In this document: positions 23,901 through 38,900 of the stretch, one piece after another | Layout of the letters: every line of letters begins with the position of its first letter | Position numbering within the stretch: position 1 is the stretch's first letter | Translations under genes and position numbers: made by a program | Assembly: GCA_903813345.2 (NCBI GenBank) | Contig: CAIIXF020000007.1 | Location: 9,429,730-9,493,729, forward strand | Direction: 5' to 3' | Length of the DNA stretch: 64,000 nucleotides | Origin: Owenia fusiformis | Taxonomy: Eukaryota > Annelida > Polychaeta > Sabellida > Oweniidae | The notes under the pieces: generated by a model | Told to the model about the DNA's origin: nothing | The model's database searches: none | Seen by the model: the letters and a program-made list of their open reading frames with translations, nothing else

Positions 23901-26900
23901 CCCTCCATTTCTTCAATATTTTTCTTAAATGTAGGTAAATTGCTCTGAGATTTGGCACACAAGAACTTCATTCAATGTGGGATACTCTGGCAAAGTTTTA
24001 ATAACGTTAGTCTTATATTGATCGAGTTATGGTTGTTTCAAAATATGCTCCATATATCGTCAATTTCGCTGAAAACAAACTTGCAATGTTCAAGGAAAAC
24101 TGTTCATAACACGGATGCATTCTTCCCCATGGGTATGGCTCAAATTTTTGCAGGAATGCTTGTTGGAGTTCTGCAATTGCAGTAGGATTATTTTCATACA
24201 CATTATCCTTTAAATAACCCCATATATAGAAGTCAGGGGCATTGAGATCAAGACTGTGGGATGACCATGGGTTCTCCATCCTAGGAGAGATAATCTCATC
24301 ATAGAAATGACTAGTGAGCCAGGCTATGCTATGATAAGAAGTGTGAGGAGTAGCCCCATCCTTCTAGAATCACTGTTCTTGTCTATTGAAGCCTGTATGT
24401 CATTCTAGAACTGCCTAGAACTTCCTGGGAATGCCAATATTGCGCTGTGTGTTAATAGTAACAGTGTTGCCATTATCAACCTCAAACCAAATGGGGCTGA
24501 TGATTTCATGTTTGGAAATTGGCAGCCCAAGCTGTGCATTTAACAGAATGAAGGGGCCTTTGAAGCACTTCATCTTGGATTTGTGATCCCAGAACACATT
24601 ATTTCTTGAGTTTACATGTTCAGAAAGAAGGGAATGTGATTCTTCCGAAAACCTAACATTGGAAATGGACGACATTTGGAGCATATTTAGGAACGACCAT
24701 AACTCTATCAATATAAGACTCTGATTATTGAAACTTTGCCAGAGGATCCCACATTGAATGAAGTCCGTGTGTGCCAAATTTCAGAGCAATTCACCTCCAT
24801 TTAAGAAAAATATTGAAGAAATGGAGGGTTGCATTTTTTTGGGTCACCCTGTAACATTATTTTTGCACATTACATGGCCACTGGCACATACCTCTGCTGC
24901 AAAATTAGAGGTATGTGCATGGAAAAGTTGATTTGATTTTAAAATAGCCCACTTGTACAAATGTGGTCCCAGATGAAAACTAGTTCTGTACATATTTCAG
25001 GTAGATATGGCTACTTTGAGGCAACGGACGTCACAGAACCAAACAAACGTGCACGAATAATTTCACCAACTTTACTAGGAACTGGTTATACCTACACTGT
25101 TTCCTATGGTTACCATATGTTTGGGAGTCATATTGGACGCGTTCGAGTTTATACAAGACAAGGAGGATCTCTAAGTGAAGTTGTAGCGGCAAGACGCGAA
25201 GGTAGACCCTTTATAACTACTTACAAAAAAAACAGATTTTACTATTTATCTCATTCCGGGACTATTGTATTGCATTGTATTATGGACTGTATTGTATTGT
25301 CTCTTTATTTCCACCTATTTAAGAAGATTAACAAATTACTTAAAAGATGTATAACTTATATTAACTGTACTACTGCTTTTTAGCCCAGTTTCATTAAGTT
25401 ATTTATTAAACAAAACTATCTTTCATTGAATGGATTTGTATTTATGACGTATCCACGTTAAGCTGGCAATGGAAATTTGTCATTTGTCATACTCCGATTT
25501 ATTTCCTAGAAACTTTGTCATGAAAATATTTGTATTTAATATTACACAGTGTTATGATGCGATTTTAGGCCAGCAGCAGACAAGTAGCAATGCTGAATGG
25601 GGCTTGTCAACGGCGACCCTGCCTTCGATTAATGGAAATTTCGAGGTGGTCATTGACATTGAGAACGGCGTAAATCCAGACCAAGGTAATGACCACCCTT
25701 TCCAGGGAGATATCGCACTCGATGACATCAATATTCAAGGAAGCACCGGGGGCGGTGACACTGGCAGTGGAGGTTAGTGCTCGCATAATATATATAAAAA
25801 TACAACAAATGATAAATGTAGATTAGAACTTGAATAATTTATTTGGAGGTACTATCTTAGCATTATTATAGACTAGGTAGCGTCATAAGATCTCAAATAC
25901 ACACAATGAATTTCCAAAATAGTAATGACATATTAATACAAAATTAAATGAGCTGAATAATCATTCAAATGTGAATTCATCAATACTTTCTTTTTCATCC
26001 CCAATGCACTCGTTCTATTTTAAAACGGTGAGTAAAATATCAAACTGCATTTACTGCATGAGCATAAACTCCATACGTCATAATACTGACGTGGTTTGTG
26101 ATTATCTGTGTGTATATCACTGCTCTCTAATACCAAAGCTATTTGCTTTAATTCCAATGCAAAACTGTTCACTTATCAGTTACAATAGCATGCTGTTGTC
26201 TGCTTTCGGTACATCGTTTGCCCTTTTGATGCATCACGAAATCCAAATTATGGATTGTATGCAAAAAAATGACGAACGAAACGCTTCAAGCAAACACGAA
26301 TGCAGATTTTGCTACCCCTTATCCCATAGTTTTCAAAAATTGTACTCATTAATTAACCAGCAGCCATACTGGCTGGATTATTTTCCATTGGAGTGGGACC
26401 TCGATGTCCTACACCAACTCTTCGGAAACAAAAAACGTTAAGAAAACATGTTTGCATTGGAAATGTTATCAAATCTGATTGTTTGAATCACGTGACGTGA
26501 GTATCTTGCATGGTTGCACTGAATAATTTTGTGTGATTATAACAAACTAATAATATGGGTAACGGAATGATACAATAATAATGAAATCATGGATGATTTC
26601 TTTAAAATGGGCACCATGTTTAATCACATAACCATTGCTAAGCTTTTGACAAATTTTGATTACCTATCATTTGAGACGATAATTTTTTTTGTATGACATT
26701 ATGTTCTACAATTTTGATTTGTGTTCTCTAATTATATGATGTGTGCTTCTAATCCTGATACCTGATTATGGTAACATATGCTCTATATTTGGGTAATACC
26801 CAGGTCATTTAACCTAGGCCCTGGTATATTATGTTAATCTAATACCCAAGGCGAGGTCTTGATTGTAAAAGTCAAGCCTTTAGGTAAGATAAGTAATAGA

Positions 26901-29900
26901 GTACTACGCATGCGCATATGGTATCATAACTCTTTGTGTCAGTTATGTATATTAAGTGGCTTAACGTGACACGTTTAGTTTTGGCACTTGTATTTTAATT
27001 TTCCACGTATGATGCACTGCACGAAAGTTAAATTGTTGTTGTCTCAATTGACACTGATCATCCTAAATGAATACTGACCTGACAAGTTCACCGAGGAACA
27101 TCGTAAAATCCCTACACTTGCGACCTGCACTAAAAAGCGTTCTATAGTAGGGATTTTACGAAATTCTTACACGGGGCGTCACATTTATAAGCTTTTTCAT
27201 AATTTTCACTTGCACAGTATGACAAAATTTTACCGATTGTTTATTTCAAACACAATGCACATATCTAAAAACGACAATTCTGCTACTCTGCAACTACTTT
27301 CTGAAAAGATACATGTAGCTCAGAAGTAAAAATGAAATCTTCTTTTTATTGATAATCTTCTGTTGAGAACGATCATGGATCACAAAACAGTTTACTAATT
27401 AAGTTTAAAAAACGTTAATGGATACCCGAATCGAATCCAATACACTACATTCGAAGAGTTGCTTGAGAATCAAATCTGATAAAGTTAACTTCATTGCTTT
27501 GGCCGGAAATGCTAGAATTGTCGTTTATTGCACAAATTCTCTTCTTTCCAATTGTGTGTTCTTTCTCTTTGTTCTTGATGAGCTCACTGCACCCATGGAT
27601 AAGTGTCCTCATTTTTAAAGTCTTTATTTGATATAATCATCGGAAGAATAAAACGTGTATAATGTCACAATAAAAACAATTGGGAGGGGGACAATAAAGA
27701 TATTGGAAACTATAGGTCAACATATCACGACATAGCATTCGTGTATTGAGTACTCATATTGTTAAAAGCAATATCTAAGCGTGGATTTCATTTTGAAATG
27801 GATACTTCATTTGATTGACCAGCTAGCCTTTACTATCTTTTCCAGCTTTAGGAGATTGTGTTGGCGGTACCGCTGATATTGGTTTTGTGGTTGACTTCTC
27901 TGGAAGTTTGGATGACACTCAGCTTCAATCAGTGTTAGATTTCTGCAAGGAACTGATACAGTTATTGGAGATAGGAGAAGACAATGTTCGCGTTGGATTC
28001 ATTTCTTTCACAAACGAAGTAATCACACGATTTAGGATGAACGAGATGTACGAAAAATCTGAAATTTTGGCTAAAATTGATCCTTTGCTGGCAAACAGAG
28101 GTATGCTACAAAACTATCCCTAAATGTTCATGAACTATTTCAGACGCCAACTTTAAATAACTAATTATGCCTGTCCATTGATTCGAAAATGGCCTTTTTT
28201 CATCCATCCAAAATATCTTCTTTTATATCAAGTATAAAGGCAATAGGTTTTAGGAACCATATAGATATAGCGATTGATTTTGTAGGAATGCACATTTTAG
28301 ACCGGGCCGATTTTAGAAAACCACACAAATATATTGTAACGGGTGGCCCAAAAATCCAACCCTCCATTTCGTGAAAAACTTTTTTTTAATGTAACAGATA
28401 TCTTAATTATTTTTCATTTACAGATAGTACACTCAATGTTGGATAATGTTATTTTCAAAATATGGTGTAGACAAAAAGTCAATGCTGGCCAAATTTATGG
28501 TGCAATCAATCTCCATTTAAGAAAATTTTTGAAGAAATGGATGATTACATTTTTGTCATCCTGTATCCTAATTCTATTTCAATCTATCTCCATTACAGGC
28601 AATAGAGGATCAACTAATCTGGCGGGAGGTTTGAACCAATTGATAGACGACCTCTTTGCTCCTGGAAATGGAGAGAGAGATGGGGTCATTGATATAGGTA
28701 TGTATTTGGTTAACTATTGAAATGAAAGACCATGGGACACTGAGGGCATGTCTTCTGTAATTCTGTTACTGTCGCCATTGCCGTTTTCTCCCAAAATGTC
28801 AAAATTTTGGCAAAGAACACTTGTAAAGAACATATAAGAATATGGGGTCAGGAGTTGAATATTTCATTATTTGTTTAATTTATAATTTGTTTTTACAAGG
28901 CTCTGTGTTGATAGGAAATATCAAAACAAATTTTATTTTTGACGAGTCCAAAATAAATTCTTATCACTCTACGTATTCTGTAATAATCATCACACCTTTC
29001 TGTGTCGCTATCAACGTGTTCAAATTTTTTAACACTAGTTTGCTCATCTCATCTGATGGCATGAGTTACAAGTTTAATAAAGTATGATGCATGGCCAATG
29101 TTTGATATATTTGGCATTGTGATATTTCGGATAGAATTTTAGTATCATGGAGCACTAAACTAATACAAAATACACAACATCACGGTATCACAACTGAAAA
29201 GAAATGAGCTGACTGGACTGAATATGATGCATTCAATATTTCTAGGTATCTGTATAACTGATGGAAAAAGTTCCTCAGATTTCCTGGGCGCGCTACCAGC
29301 TGCTATTCAAAAGATCAAGAATAGAAGTGGAATGATTCAATTTGGAATCGGAGTCAAAAATGCTGACTTCGATGAAGCCGAATTGAGATCTATTGTCACA
29401 TCTGATGCTTACTATTTTGATGTCGAGGACACTGCCAGCCTTTCGGAAATCACGGCAGAGGTTGTGCAGAAAACGTGTAAAAGTAAGACAGATTTGAGCC
29501 AAGGCAATATTCAAGATTCAGTTTTGCAAAACATCATATCACCATGAGCAACTAATGAATCTAGCCAATATATTTATACACAGTATAAGTAATTAACAAA
29601 TGTGGACAAACGAACTACGTCAGATCACTGGAAGCTTTTCTTGGAACTGTAATATTCCATAAGTAAACTCTCCATGTCCCATGTACTGTAAAAGAGAATT
29701 TGAAAGGGAATATTTGAAAGAGAATACTGATAAACAACAAAATAAACCTCTGGAATAAAATAATGCTGGCTTCTTTTTTACTTTTGTATGATAACTTTTT
29801 GTACCTAATGAATTGTTTAAAGTTATTTTTATGAAACATACATACAGTTCTCAGTTGTCGTCGTCAGTTTTTTTATTTAGATGACCATCATTATATCAGC

Positions 29901-32900
29901 ATCTTTCGAATGCAGAGCTGCAGACATCATTTACTTTGTTGCTTCCTTGTTCGGTCTTAAGGAAGAATGAAGGATATCTATGACTCTGCTTTCAAATGTT
30001 ACATAACAGAGAATTGGAAGCTGAGCAGTATATAACAGAATTATATTCCTTTGTACTCTTTGTTAAGGTACATGTGGCGAGATTGCCGACATCGTATTTA
30101 TTGTGGATGAATCGGGTAGTATCGATAACGAAAGTTTCCTTCAAATGCGAAGTTTCTTGTCCACCGTTGTTAGCCGATTCAATATTGGAGAAGAACTGGT
30201 CCGTATTGGAATAATGACATTCTCTAACCAAGAGAACATACGAGCAAGGGTTAATTTGAATGAATACGTGGCCAGTGATATACAGGATACCATAAGGACC
30301 TGGATTAGGGGAGATCTCGCTGCCACTGCTATCTCAGATGCCTTGGAATTTGCTCTGAATACGATGTTTCAGGAAGCCAATGGAGATAGGCCCAATGCCC
30401 CTAATCTAAGTGAGTACAACATTTAAAGAAATTGAGTGATGAATTGATTTTTAATTGTTCATTTATGAGGGTAACTGTATACGTATTAATAAATGCTTCA
30501 ATAATAGATCAAGTAATACACATACATGTAGGATCTAGTTCAGTTGAAGTTGTAACGCGATGCTCGTGCTTCCTACAATTATACATTCATTGTATAGTCG
30601 AGAACCTTTCTCAACATCTCTGGGATATAATTGGATAACGTAGAGCTAGAATCAATTAGACCCCTGTAATAGCCATCAAAACCGAGCTTATATCTATATA
30701 ATTGTTTCCAGTTATTTTTATCACTGATGGCGAGTCAAACCCGAAAGAAGATGCAAGGCTCCAGCGAGTGACTGATGACGTGCGTGCGCGGGGCATAACT
30801 GTGTTTGCTATTGGTGTTGGTACTGAGGTAGGCACTATTAGACAATAAAATAAAATAATAAACACCCTAAATCATCATCTTACAAGAGAAAATGCTGATT
30901 TCTGCATTTACTTTGTTGGTTCCATTGCTGACCTTATTTTACTTTTGTATTCCTTCAATGGCATGGTGAAATTAGTATCTGGTATCTGAAATGATATTTA
31001 GAATGACATGAGTGAAGAGTGAAAGCTGGGATAAAGTTTTTTGAAAAGTACATTGATCCGGTGTGAAAGAAATGATGGTCCCCAAGGGATTATGGTCCCC
31101 TTTCTTAACGGCCCTTACTGGACCCGATTGCGTATATGATAATGAGGGAAAGAGTTGTATTTATGTCACCATACTGCACCACTGGATAACGTTAGTCTAG
31201 AAACTCGCTAATCCCAGCGTCCTATGCATTGCCTTGATTAGTAGATTTTAGAAATCTCTTTATCCAGTTCTGCCTATGAGATTAGCTGGGATTTGAATTA
31301 TTGATCAGATGTGTTAGATTCGGGTGAGCGAATATATGCATTTACATAGTCAAAATAAAAATGATAGAATTTTTTAGTCCGACTGTATGTGACCATTAAT
31401 GTGTATACACTATATTTGTTCAGATCAATGAAGGTGAACTTCGACTTATGGCTACAGACCCCGATAGAGATCATTTATTCAATGTAACAAATTTCGAGAG
31501 TTTGAACCAGATTTCTCAAGCTCTAGTAGAGGCTTCGTGTGAAACTAGTAAGTAGAAACGTTCTATCCCATAGTTACCTCATTAATATTTAATATAGTTG
31601 TGATCGATCGTAATGAGAAATATAATCTTTTTCCGGCTCTTGCTTCGTTACATCATGTGGTTTCAAGCCTCGTAAAAGCTTGGTTCCCTTTAGACTAAAA
31701 GCAGTGCACAGTTCTCAATTTCTAAAGGTTGTTCGAGCTACAAGTGAATATATAAAAAGGAAGCGATCAGACTACCAGACTGGTTTTAGTTCAAATGTTG
31801 AAATTTAAGTAATTATGGACAATCAATATATAATTCTCGTTTGGCTTTTTAATGGTAAACTTTGACGAGTGGATTATTTTGTGTTTCAGCCTGCCCTGGA
31901 CCAGCTGATGTAGCCCTTCTAGTTGATTTATCAGGAAGTATCGGCCAGACTGATTTCGAAACACTTAAAACTTTCCTGAAAGATTTAGTGAAGAAGTTTA
32001 CTGTTGGACCAAATAACAATCAATTTGCAGGTAAATGTTAATCCAGGGAATGAAAAAAGTTGGTTAGCGCTTGAACACCTTGAAAAGATCTTTAATGTCC
32101 ACAGTACTTTGGTCTCTTTCTCCAACATTCATTCGGATAGATGAAACGTCTGATACACATCGGACATAGCAGTCAAGTCAAGTAACTAATTCAACATTCG
32201 ATATTCGTATGTTCATCAATATTTATTACTAAGAATGGTGCCACATTTTAAGTAAACCTCTTGTTGATTATTTTCAGTATACCTATCAGCAAACGTGTAA
32301 ATGATAATTTTGATGTTCTGTTAAATATTGTTGAAGCCACCAAATTTCTGAATTTCACTATGTCCTTGTTACCCCTTCTTCAAGAGATGTATGTTATTTG
32401 TCATTTTTCATTATGAACCAACCATATCTTTTCTTGTTTACATATCGAATGATCTTTCTGTTTTCGAATATTGACAGATGGTACTGCATTTATTTTTCAT
32501 GATATGGAGCAAACAAATACGTGTTGATTTACACTGTAATATCCTACATACTCAAGAAAATCCATGTTTTCAAATGGATTCATCCTTGTCAAAGAACGTA
32601 AATGAGGCAATGCCGTTTGAAAAACTAACAGCATGTTTCAAGTTCTTACATATGTTGGTTAAAACAAATATTTTGAAAGTTGTAATTTCGAATGTAATCT
32701 CCTACTCAATGAAAATTGTTGATATTTTCTGAATTTTTTCTTTCGGAATACACTGCACATTGCTGAATCACAGAACCTCTTGTTCGAGTTGCACGAAAAG
32801 TGTATTATTAATACTTGGCGTCGTTCGAATATTTGGATGTGATAGACGTTTTCAGTGATCTCCTACCACTGTTACGTCCAACTTAAATCTTGAAAGCCAA

Positions 32901-35900
32901 ATATGATAGTCACGAATTGATATTTAAGTCACCCGTTGATGCATACATCATATGTGTACATTAACTGTCGAATAAATGCTAACTTACATTTATATGATTA
33001 TCCACAGTTTGACTCAAATCATCAATGCTCGAAACGGTTTATCATATAACCTGGTGAGTTTAATGTTTCATTTTAATTTATAGGATTTGAGTATGATTTT
33101 AGTTGAGGCTTAAACAAAGAATTTTTCAAGAATCCTCCCTCAAAGCAGAGACATATAAAACATAAAAATAATAGCGGGTAGTTTGAATTTCTAAATTCAA
33201 AAACATATCGCCTCGTTGAGAGGTGCATACAGATTTTGGCGATCTATCATGATAAAAGGCTAAATATTGTGAAAAACACGAGTTGACAGGCTGGCATTTG
33301 GAATTGAAATTTCCTACAGAATTGTCCACTCATGTTTAAAAGTCATGTAAATGAGGTTGAACTTTAAACATCGTCCCAGTTACTGTCTATTTAGCATGGG
33401 ATCACTCAGAGAAATATTATTAATGACTTAAATCGTTAACAGTTATGTTGTATTCCAAGAAACTTATCAATTTAAAAATGCAAAATGTTCAATTTTGTTT
33501 TTCAATTATAAAAAAATGGCACCTGTGGAGAACAACGTTTGCAAAATTATTTAAAACGGAGATATTTACTTAATAATATGTAACATTCGTTGGCATGAGT
33601 CAGCGAGTAAAAAAGAAGAACATGCTTTTGATTCTATATCTTGTTCCTGGTGCCAGCGGTATATCTTAACGTACGTTTGTCATCCCGAACTCAAACATTT
33701 CGAATACTTATTTCGCGAACACTTTGTTGAGAATGGATTCTAGATGTACTCAAAATTAATACGTTAAAATGTGTATTATCATCTTAATAACTACCTCACA
33801 AATTATTTTGGAAATCAAAGATGTACGATTTTTTGAGATTTTTATTTTAGAATGTTGACTTAGTTACTTGACTTGACTGATAGATGAAAATAAATGTGTG
33901 TTAATTTCTCTTTTGGTCATGAGAATGCAAGCTAAGGGTCCTGGAACACATCTGGACAATTCACTTTAACTACCTTCATATTGCCATTTCAAATTTCAGC
34001 TATATCATTCAATGACAATACAAACATTGACTTCTACCTTGATTCATACTCAAATGTTGACGATGTTGTGAATGCGATTGAAGCACTGCAGTATACAGGA
34101 GGTGCAACAAATACGCAAGATGCTCTTCGTAGAGCCAGGTATGGATGAGAAAATAGTTTAATATTTTGAGATGGCCGTCGCTGTACCTTCTACAGTTTGG
34201 ACCATAAATAAATGAGTAGTCAATGTTCTATCACCATTTCCAAACCTTGTGGTTTGAAAGCCCATAGTTTCAATATTGTCTAGATACATGTTCTCTAAAT
34301 CTTAATAAATCTTATTAATATTTTATGCATTTTGACTGCAGACGCACCTTAATATTTTTAGTGTGCCACTGATATTAAAGTGTACGTCTTGACAATAAAT
34401 AAATAAATAATAAAATATCCTATTTAAAATCACGTTAGATTCTAAAAACTACAGATTTTCCTGGACCTACTATACTCCTCGATAATATGTCTATATAAAG
34501 TTCTATAACCCTACTATCACACCAAACTAGTTCTCACTACGTTCTCGAAAACGGTCTTCAACTGTGTACGAACGGACTGGACGTACTTAGAACCGTTTGG
34601 GGTCTATTTACAAACTTCATCGAACGTACTCGAACGGGTAGGTCCTCTAGAACTTAGAACATGCTCAAAATGTTCTCGTGGTCGTCACGTTCTACAATTA
34701 GAACGAGTGACAACGTACTAACGACGAGCTGGACGTACTTCGAACGGAACCGTCGTACTTTAATCCTACTAGGGACGTTTTTACAACGAGTTGAACTGTC
34801 TGAGGACGTATTGAGACCGAGGCAGAACTAATTGCAAACGGGTTTAAACTGAGTAAGAACGTATTAAAGACTACTTATGAACGAGTTAGCAAAAATATAG
34901 CTATCACACCAAACAAGTTGCCACTGCGTTCTTCAAAACTGGTTTTAAACTGTGTGCGAACGGAATGAACGTAGCTGCAACTTTCTAAAGTCTATTTACG
35001 AACTTCATGAACGTTCTCTGACGGGAAGGTGATTCTAGAATTTTGAATCGATTCAAAATTCGATGGCGACCATACCGTTCTGTAATCAGGTCATGATGAC
35101 CTTCTAGACGAAGGGACGCGTTATACGACGTTGCACACCGATCGTGGTACGACCTGAACAAACTGCGAATGAGATGGACGTATTGAAGACTGTTTATGAA
35201 CGAAGTAGCTAATTATTTTAGAGATATTTCCCGACCACAGCCAGATTGGGCCCGTTTTACGACGTTTTCGAAGGACTGGCAAGAACGGGTAAGAACTAGT
35301 TTGGTGTGATAGGGGGGTCACATTAAAAATGTCTAGGTGGAGTGCCAGGAACAGGTTTATGTTTGGTGCTTTATCTACAAATACTTACAACATACTTTGA
35401 AGAAACTACATGTATACAAACTAAACTTAAAACAAACGTCCCGGTCAATTATATCTCCTACTAATCTATTCAATGCAAACGTATGTCAAAGAACAACCTA
35501 ATACATTTGAATGATTTATTAAGGACTGAGGTACTTATCAGCTCAAGGGGGGCTCGTATTACTGTTCCAAAGGTAGTGATCGTTGTGACTGATGGTGTAT
35601 CCACGGTACGATATGACCGCACGCTGCCCGAGGCCCTTGAACTCAGAATCAGTGGAGCAACTATATTTTCCATTGGAATCGGTAAAGAGGTAAGATATAT
35701 GACAGATCTACAAGAAGGCCCAAAAGACGCCACTTTTTTAGAAGTGACATTACCTTTTTGTAACTTCTTAGCTTAAATACATGACATAATTTTGCAGCTA
35801 TATAGACAAGTGGGCTAGTGATCTCAGGAATAAACCATTTCATGAAAAAATAAAACAGTTCAGTTGCGTTACTTTAAAAAAGCACTTTGTAGAGCCGCCC

Positions 35901-38900
35901 TGTATTTCGTATGATCTACAAATTATACTGACAAGACAATATAATATTTTCGTTATCACATGTGTTCTGACGATACTGCTTAATTTTAGACAACGATGCA
36001 GGAACTCAATGGAATTGCTACCGATGAGGATAATGACCATGTGTTTACGGTGAACTCTTTCAATGACCTTGCCCCCATACAAGACAACATAGTTCGGGCT
36101 ATATGCAACGGTATGGAATAATTTAAATTCATATTTTCTAGGTAACAGGTTTATTATTGCTTCTAGTTTATTAAAGTGCCATTAACTCCCTATTTCATTT
36201 TGTGACGTCTTTCTCAGTATTCATTAAGACATAGTCTCGATCATTTACTATTGGTGGTGATGCGCCCTTACTACAGACAAAACAGTATTTTATAAAAAAA
36301 AAAAAAAGGTTTACAACTACATGATAAATCTACATACGATACGTTATATTGTAGCACTTGTTTAAACATGTTTATTTCTTTTTTGATTATTATTATTATT
36401 AGATTTATTTTCCCTCCATTGATTGGAGATAATATAATAATTATATATTACAGTATTATTGGATGCGTATCAAAATATAAACAATAGACAAAATAGAACT
36501 CTAATAAACACCAATAACATTATAAGTAAGATCTGAGAATTGATAAGAGTAGGTATAATACACAAATATGAATATAAGCTATGAAATACTTGGAACCGCA
36601 TACATCTTCCCCAAGGTCGATGTTGCATGACCAGGTGGTGATTCTTGCTACGTGTTAAAAAATTATATGCAATTCATTGAGCTATACATGATTTGACAAA
36701 ATAAAAATTTCCCTTATGAAAATACACCTGTATTCTATGATAACTGACGTTCCGTTGGTCACACACGGTGCCCATCACACACTCATCGTAGGGGGGCGGC
36801 CTGTTTATATATGCCTATTAACTTATACTAGGCCATAGCTATCCCAAGTAAATCTAATTGACTCCAATCCGGGCGAGGTACATGTTCTGTATAATAGTGC
36901 TCACACGTTTAAGTCCACTTTCGTTAATACAGTTGTCTCCCCCGAAGAGAGCTCGCAGTTTCATTGAATTTGACATTGCACTAATGTTTGGTACTCCATC
37001 TAGAATTGTATTTAATGTGCCCCTATTGTGAAGTCTACATTTTAAGACAAAGTGTTCAAGCGTTTCAATTTCCTCATAGCAGCTCTCACAAAACCTTGAT
37101 ATAAATTTTAATTCGAATAAAAAATCGTACTTTGATATTGTTTTCTCTATTTTTGAATAGTTCATGAATATTGCTCATTTTTAATAGACGTCGACGAGTG
37201 CCGCGTGAATCCATGCTTGAACGGAGGTACCTGCTACGATAGACTAGGAGCGTACATTTGCGAATGCCCATCAGGATTCTCTGGAAAACGATGCCAGAGA
37301 GGTAAAGAATATCTTCTAATCTCAATTTCTTATTTGTATTAGTGTTTTATTGTACAGTATTAGAGCCCGGACCCCCAAAGGGTAGCCTGTTTAGATTTAA
37401 AACATCTTTCCGAATGTATGCAATTTATGAAAAAGATGATTTAACTCTGTATTTTAAGCTTGGTTTAAAAATCAATTTGGACTAACACATTTCTGATTGT
37501 TTATTATCTGTTTACAGGTTGTGCCATCAATGCTGATATTGCGTTTGCAGTGGACAGCTCTGGTAGTCTCAGCCAAAAAGACTTTGAAACTACGCTTAAG
37601 TTTGTCCATAATGTCGTTGATGAGTTGAATATCAACAACGGAGCATCACGAGTTGCGTTGATGACATTCGCGAGCCAGGCAACAGTTATGTTCGACTTGA
37701 ACGACTTCAGTAGAAAGGCTGATGTTCTTGGAGCAATAGCGAGGGTACAATACACTGCCGGAGCTACTGACACAGCAAGTGCTTTGCAGTTGCTCCGGTT
37801 AAGTGTGTTCCAATCCCAGAATGGGGATAGGGGATCCAGTCCTAATGTCGCAATTATTATTACTGATGGTAAGTTTCTTCTTCTTTATATCACTGAAAAT
37901 GAAAAATGAAATATAGAATATGAAACACATTGAGTTTGAACAATAAACTGGAGTCAAAGGTAAGGTGGATTGTGATTGGATTCTTTAATTATTATATTTA
38001 CATGAATTAGTACAGTGAGTTGGGTTCAGCCAGAGAAACGGGAGAAACGGATCTCTATGCGGCAAGACTTGATGAGACCTTTTAGTCGTTACCCAATTGA
38101 GTTTCACGATGTCCCATGTAATATTTTTCCTCTTTTAAAATCTAACGAGATCCCGACATATCCCAATGGTGAACGTTGCATTTTATCATATATGTGTTTC
38201 TCTATTCTCTATTTCTCTAAAACTGAATATAGGAATTCAAATTGGTTTCAATAACAATAGACGTATGTTACATAACATGAATGGACAGATTTATAATTCG
38301 GACTTGTCATGCACGACATATTTTTGTTTGCAGGAAAATCCAATGTAAATAAAGAGGACACCTTACCCCAGGCTCGAACTGCGAGAGCCGCGGGTATTCA
38401 CATCTTTGCTATAGGTGTTACTAGTGGTGCAAATAAGCCAGAGCTTCGCGGAATTGCAAATGATCCAGATAGTGCCAATGTGTTCTTTGTCGACCAGTTC
38501 AGTGATTTGTCGGGCCTTATAAATAACATAGCTGATCCTATTTGCAACGGTTGGTACTTCTTATTTAATTCCCAGTTGACTTTTGCATATCGCTCTTTTT
38601 CAAAAGTTGGTAACTTAGAAATATTCCCCATGCTGTTGTTCAAACCCTTATTTAACTCAAAGATACTGGAAATACAATCAGCAGGAAATGCAGTTTTTTA
38701 AAGTTATTGGGATTCAGCTATAATTTTGAGGACTTTAAAAATGTGTCAAATGACTTCTAGTGCAGTCAGAATGTGGGTTTCAGCGTGCGTTCAGAGGGAT
38801 TTTATGGGACATAATTTTTCATGTTACTACTATGATTATACATATTTGTATGGATTATTAGATCTTAGTTTTTCAGCTTTTAGATTTTGTGGCCATTTTA

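Noticed and set aside
25971-26441. 156-codon open frame in intron 4
   Set aside because: A weak resemblance of its last part to a vesicle-sorting protein motif could not be sustained; no promoter, no splice partners.
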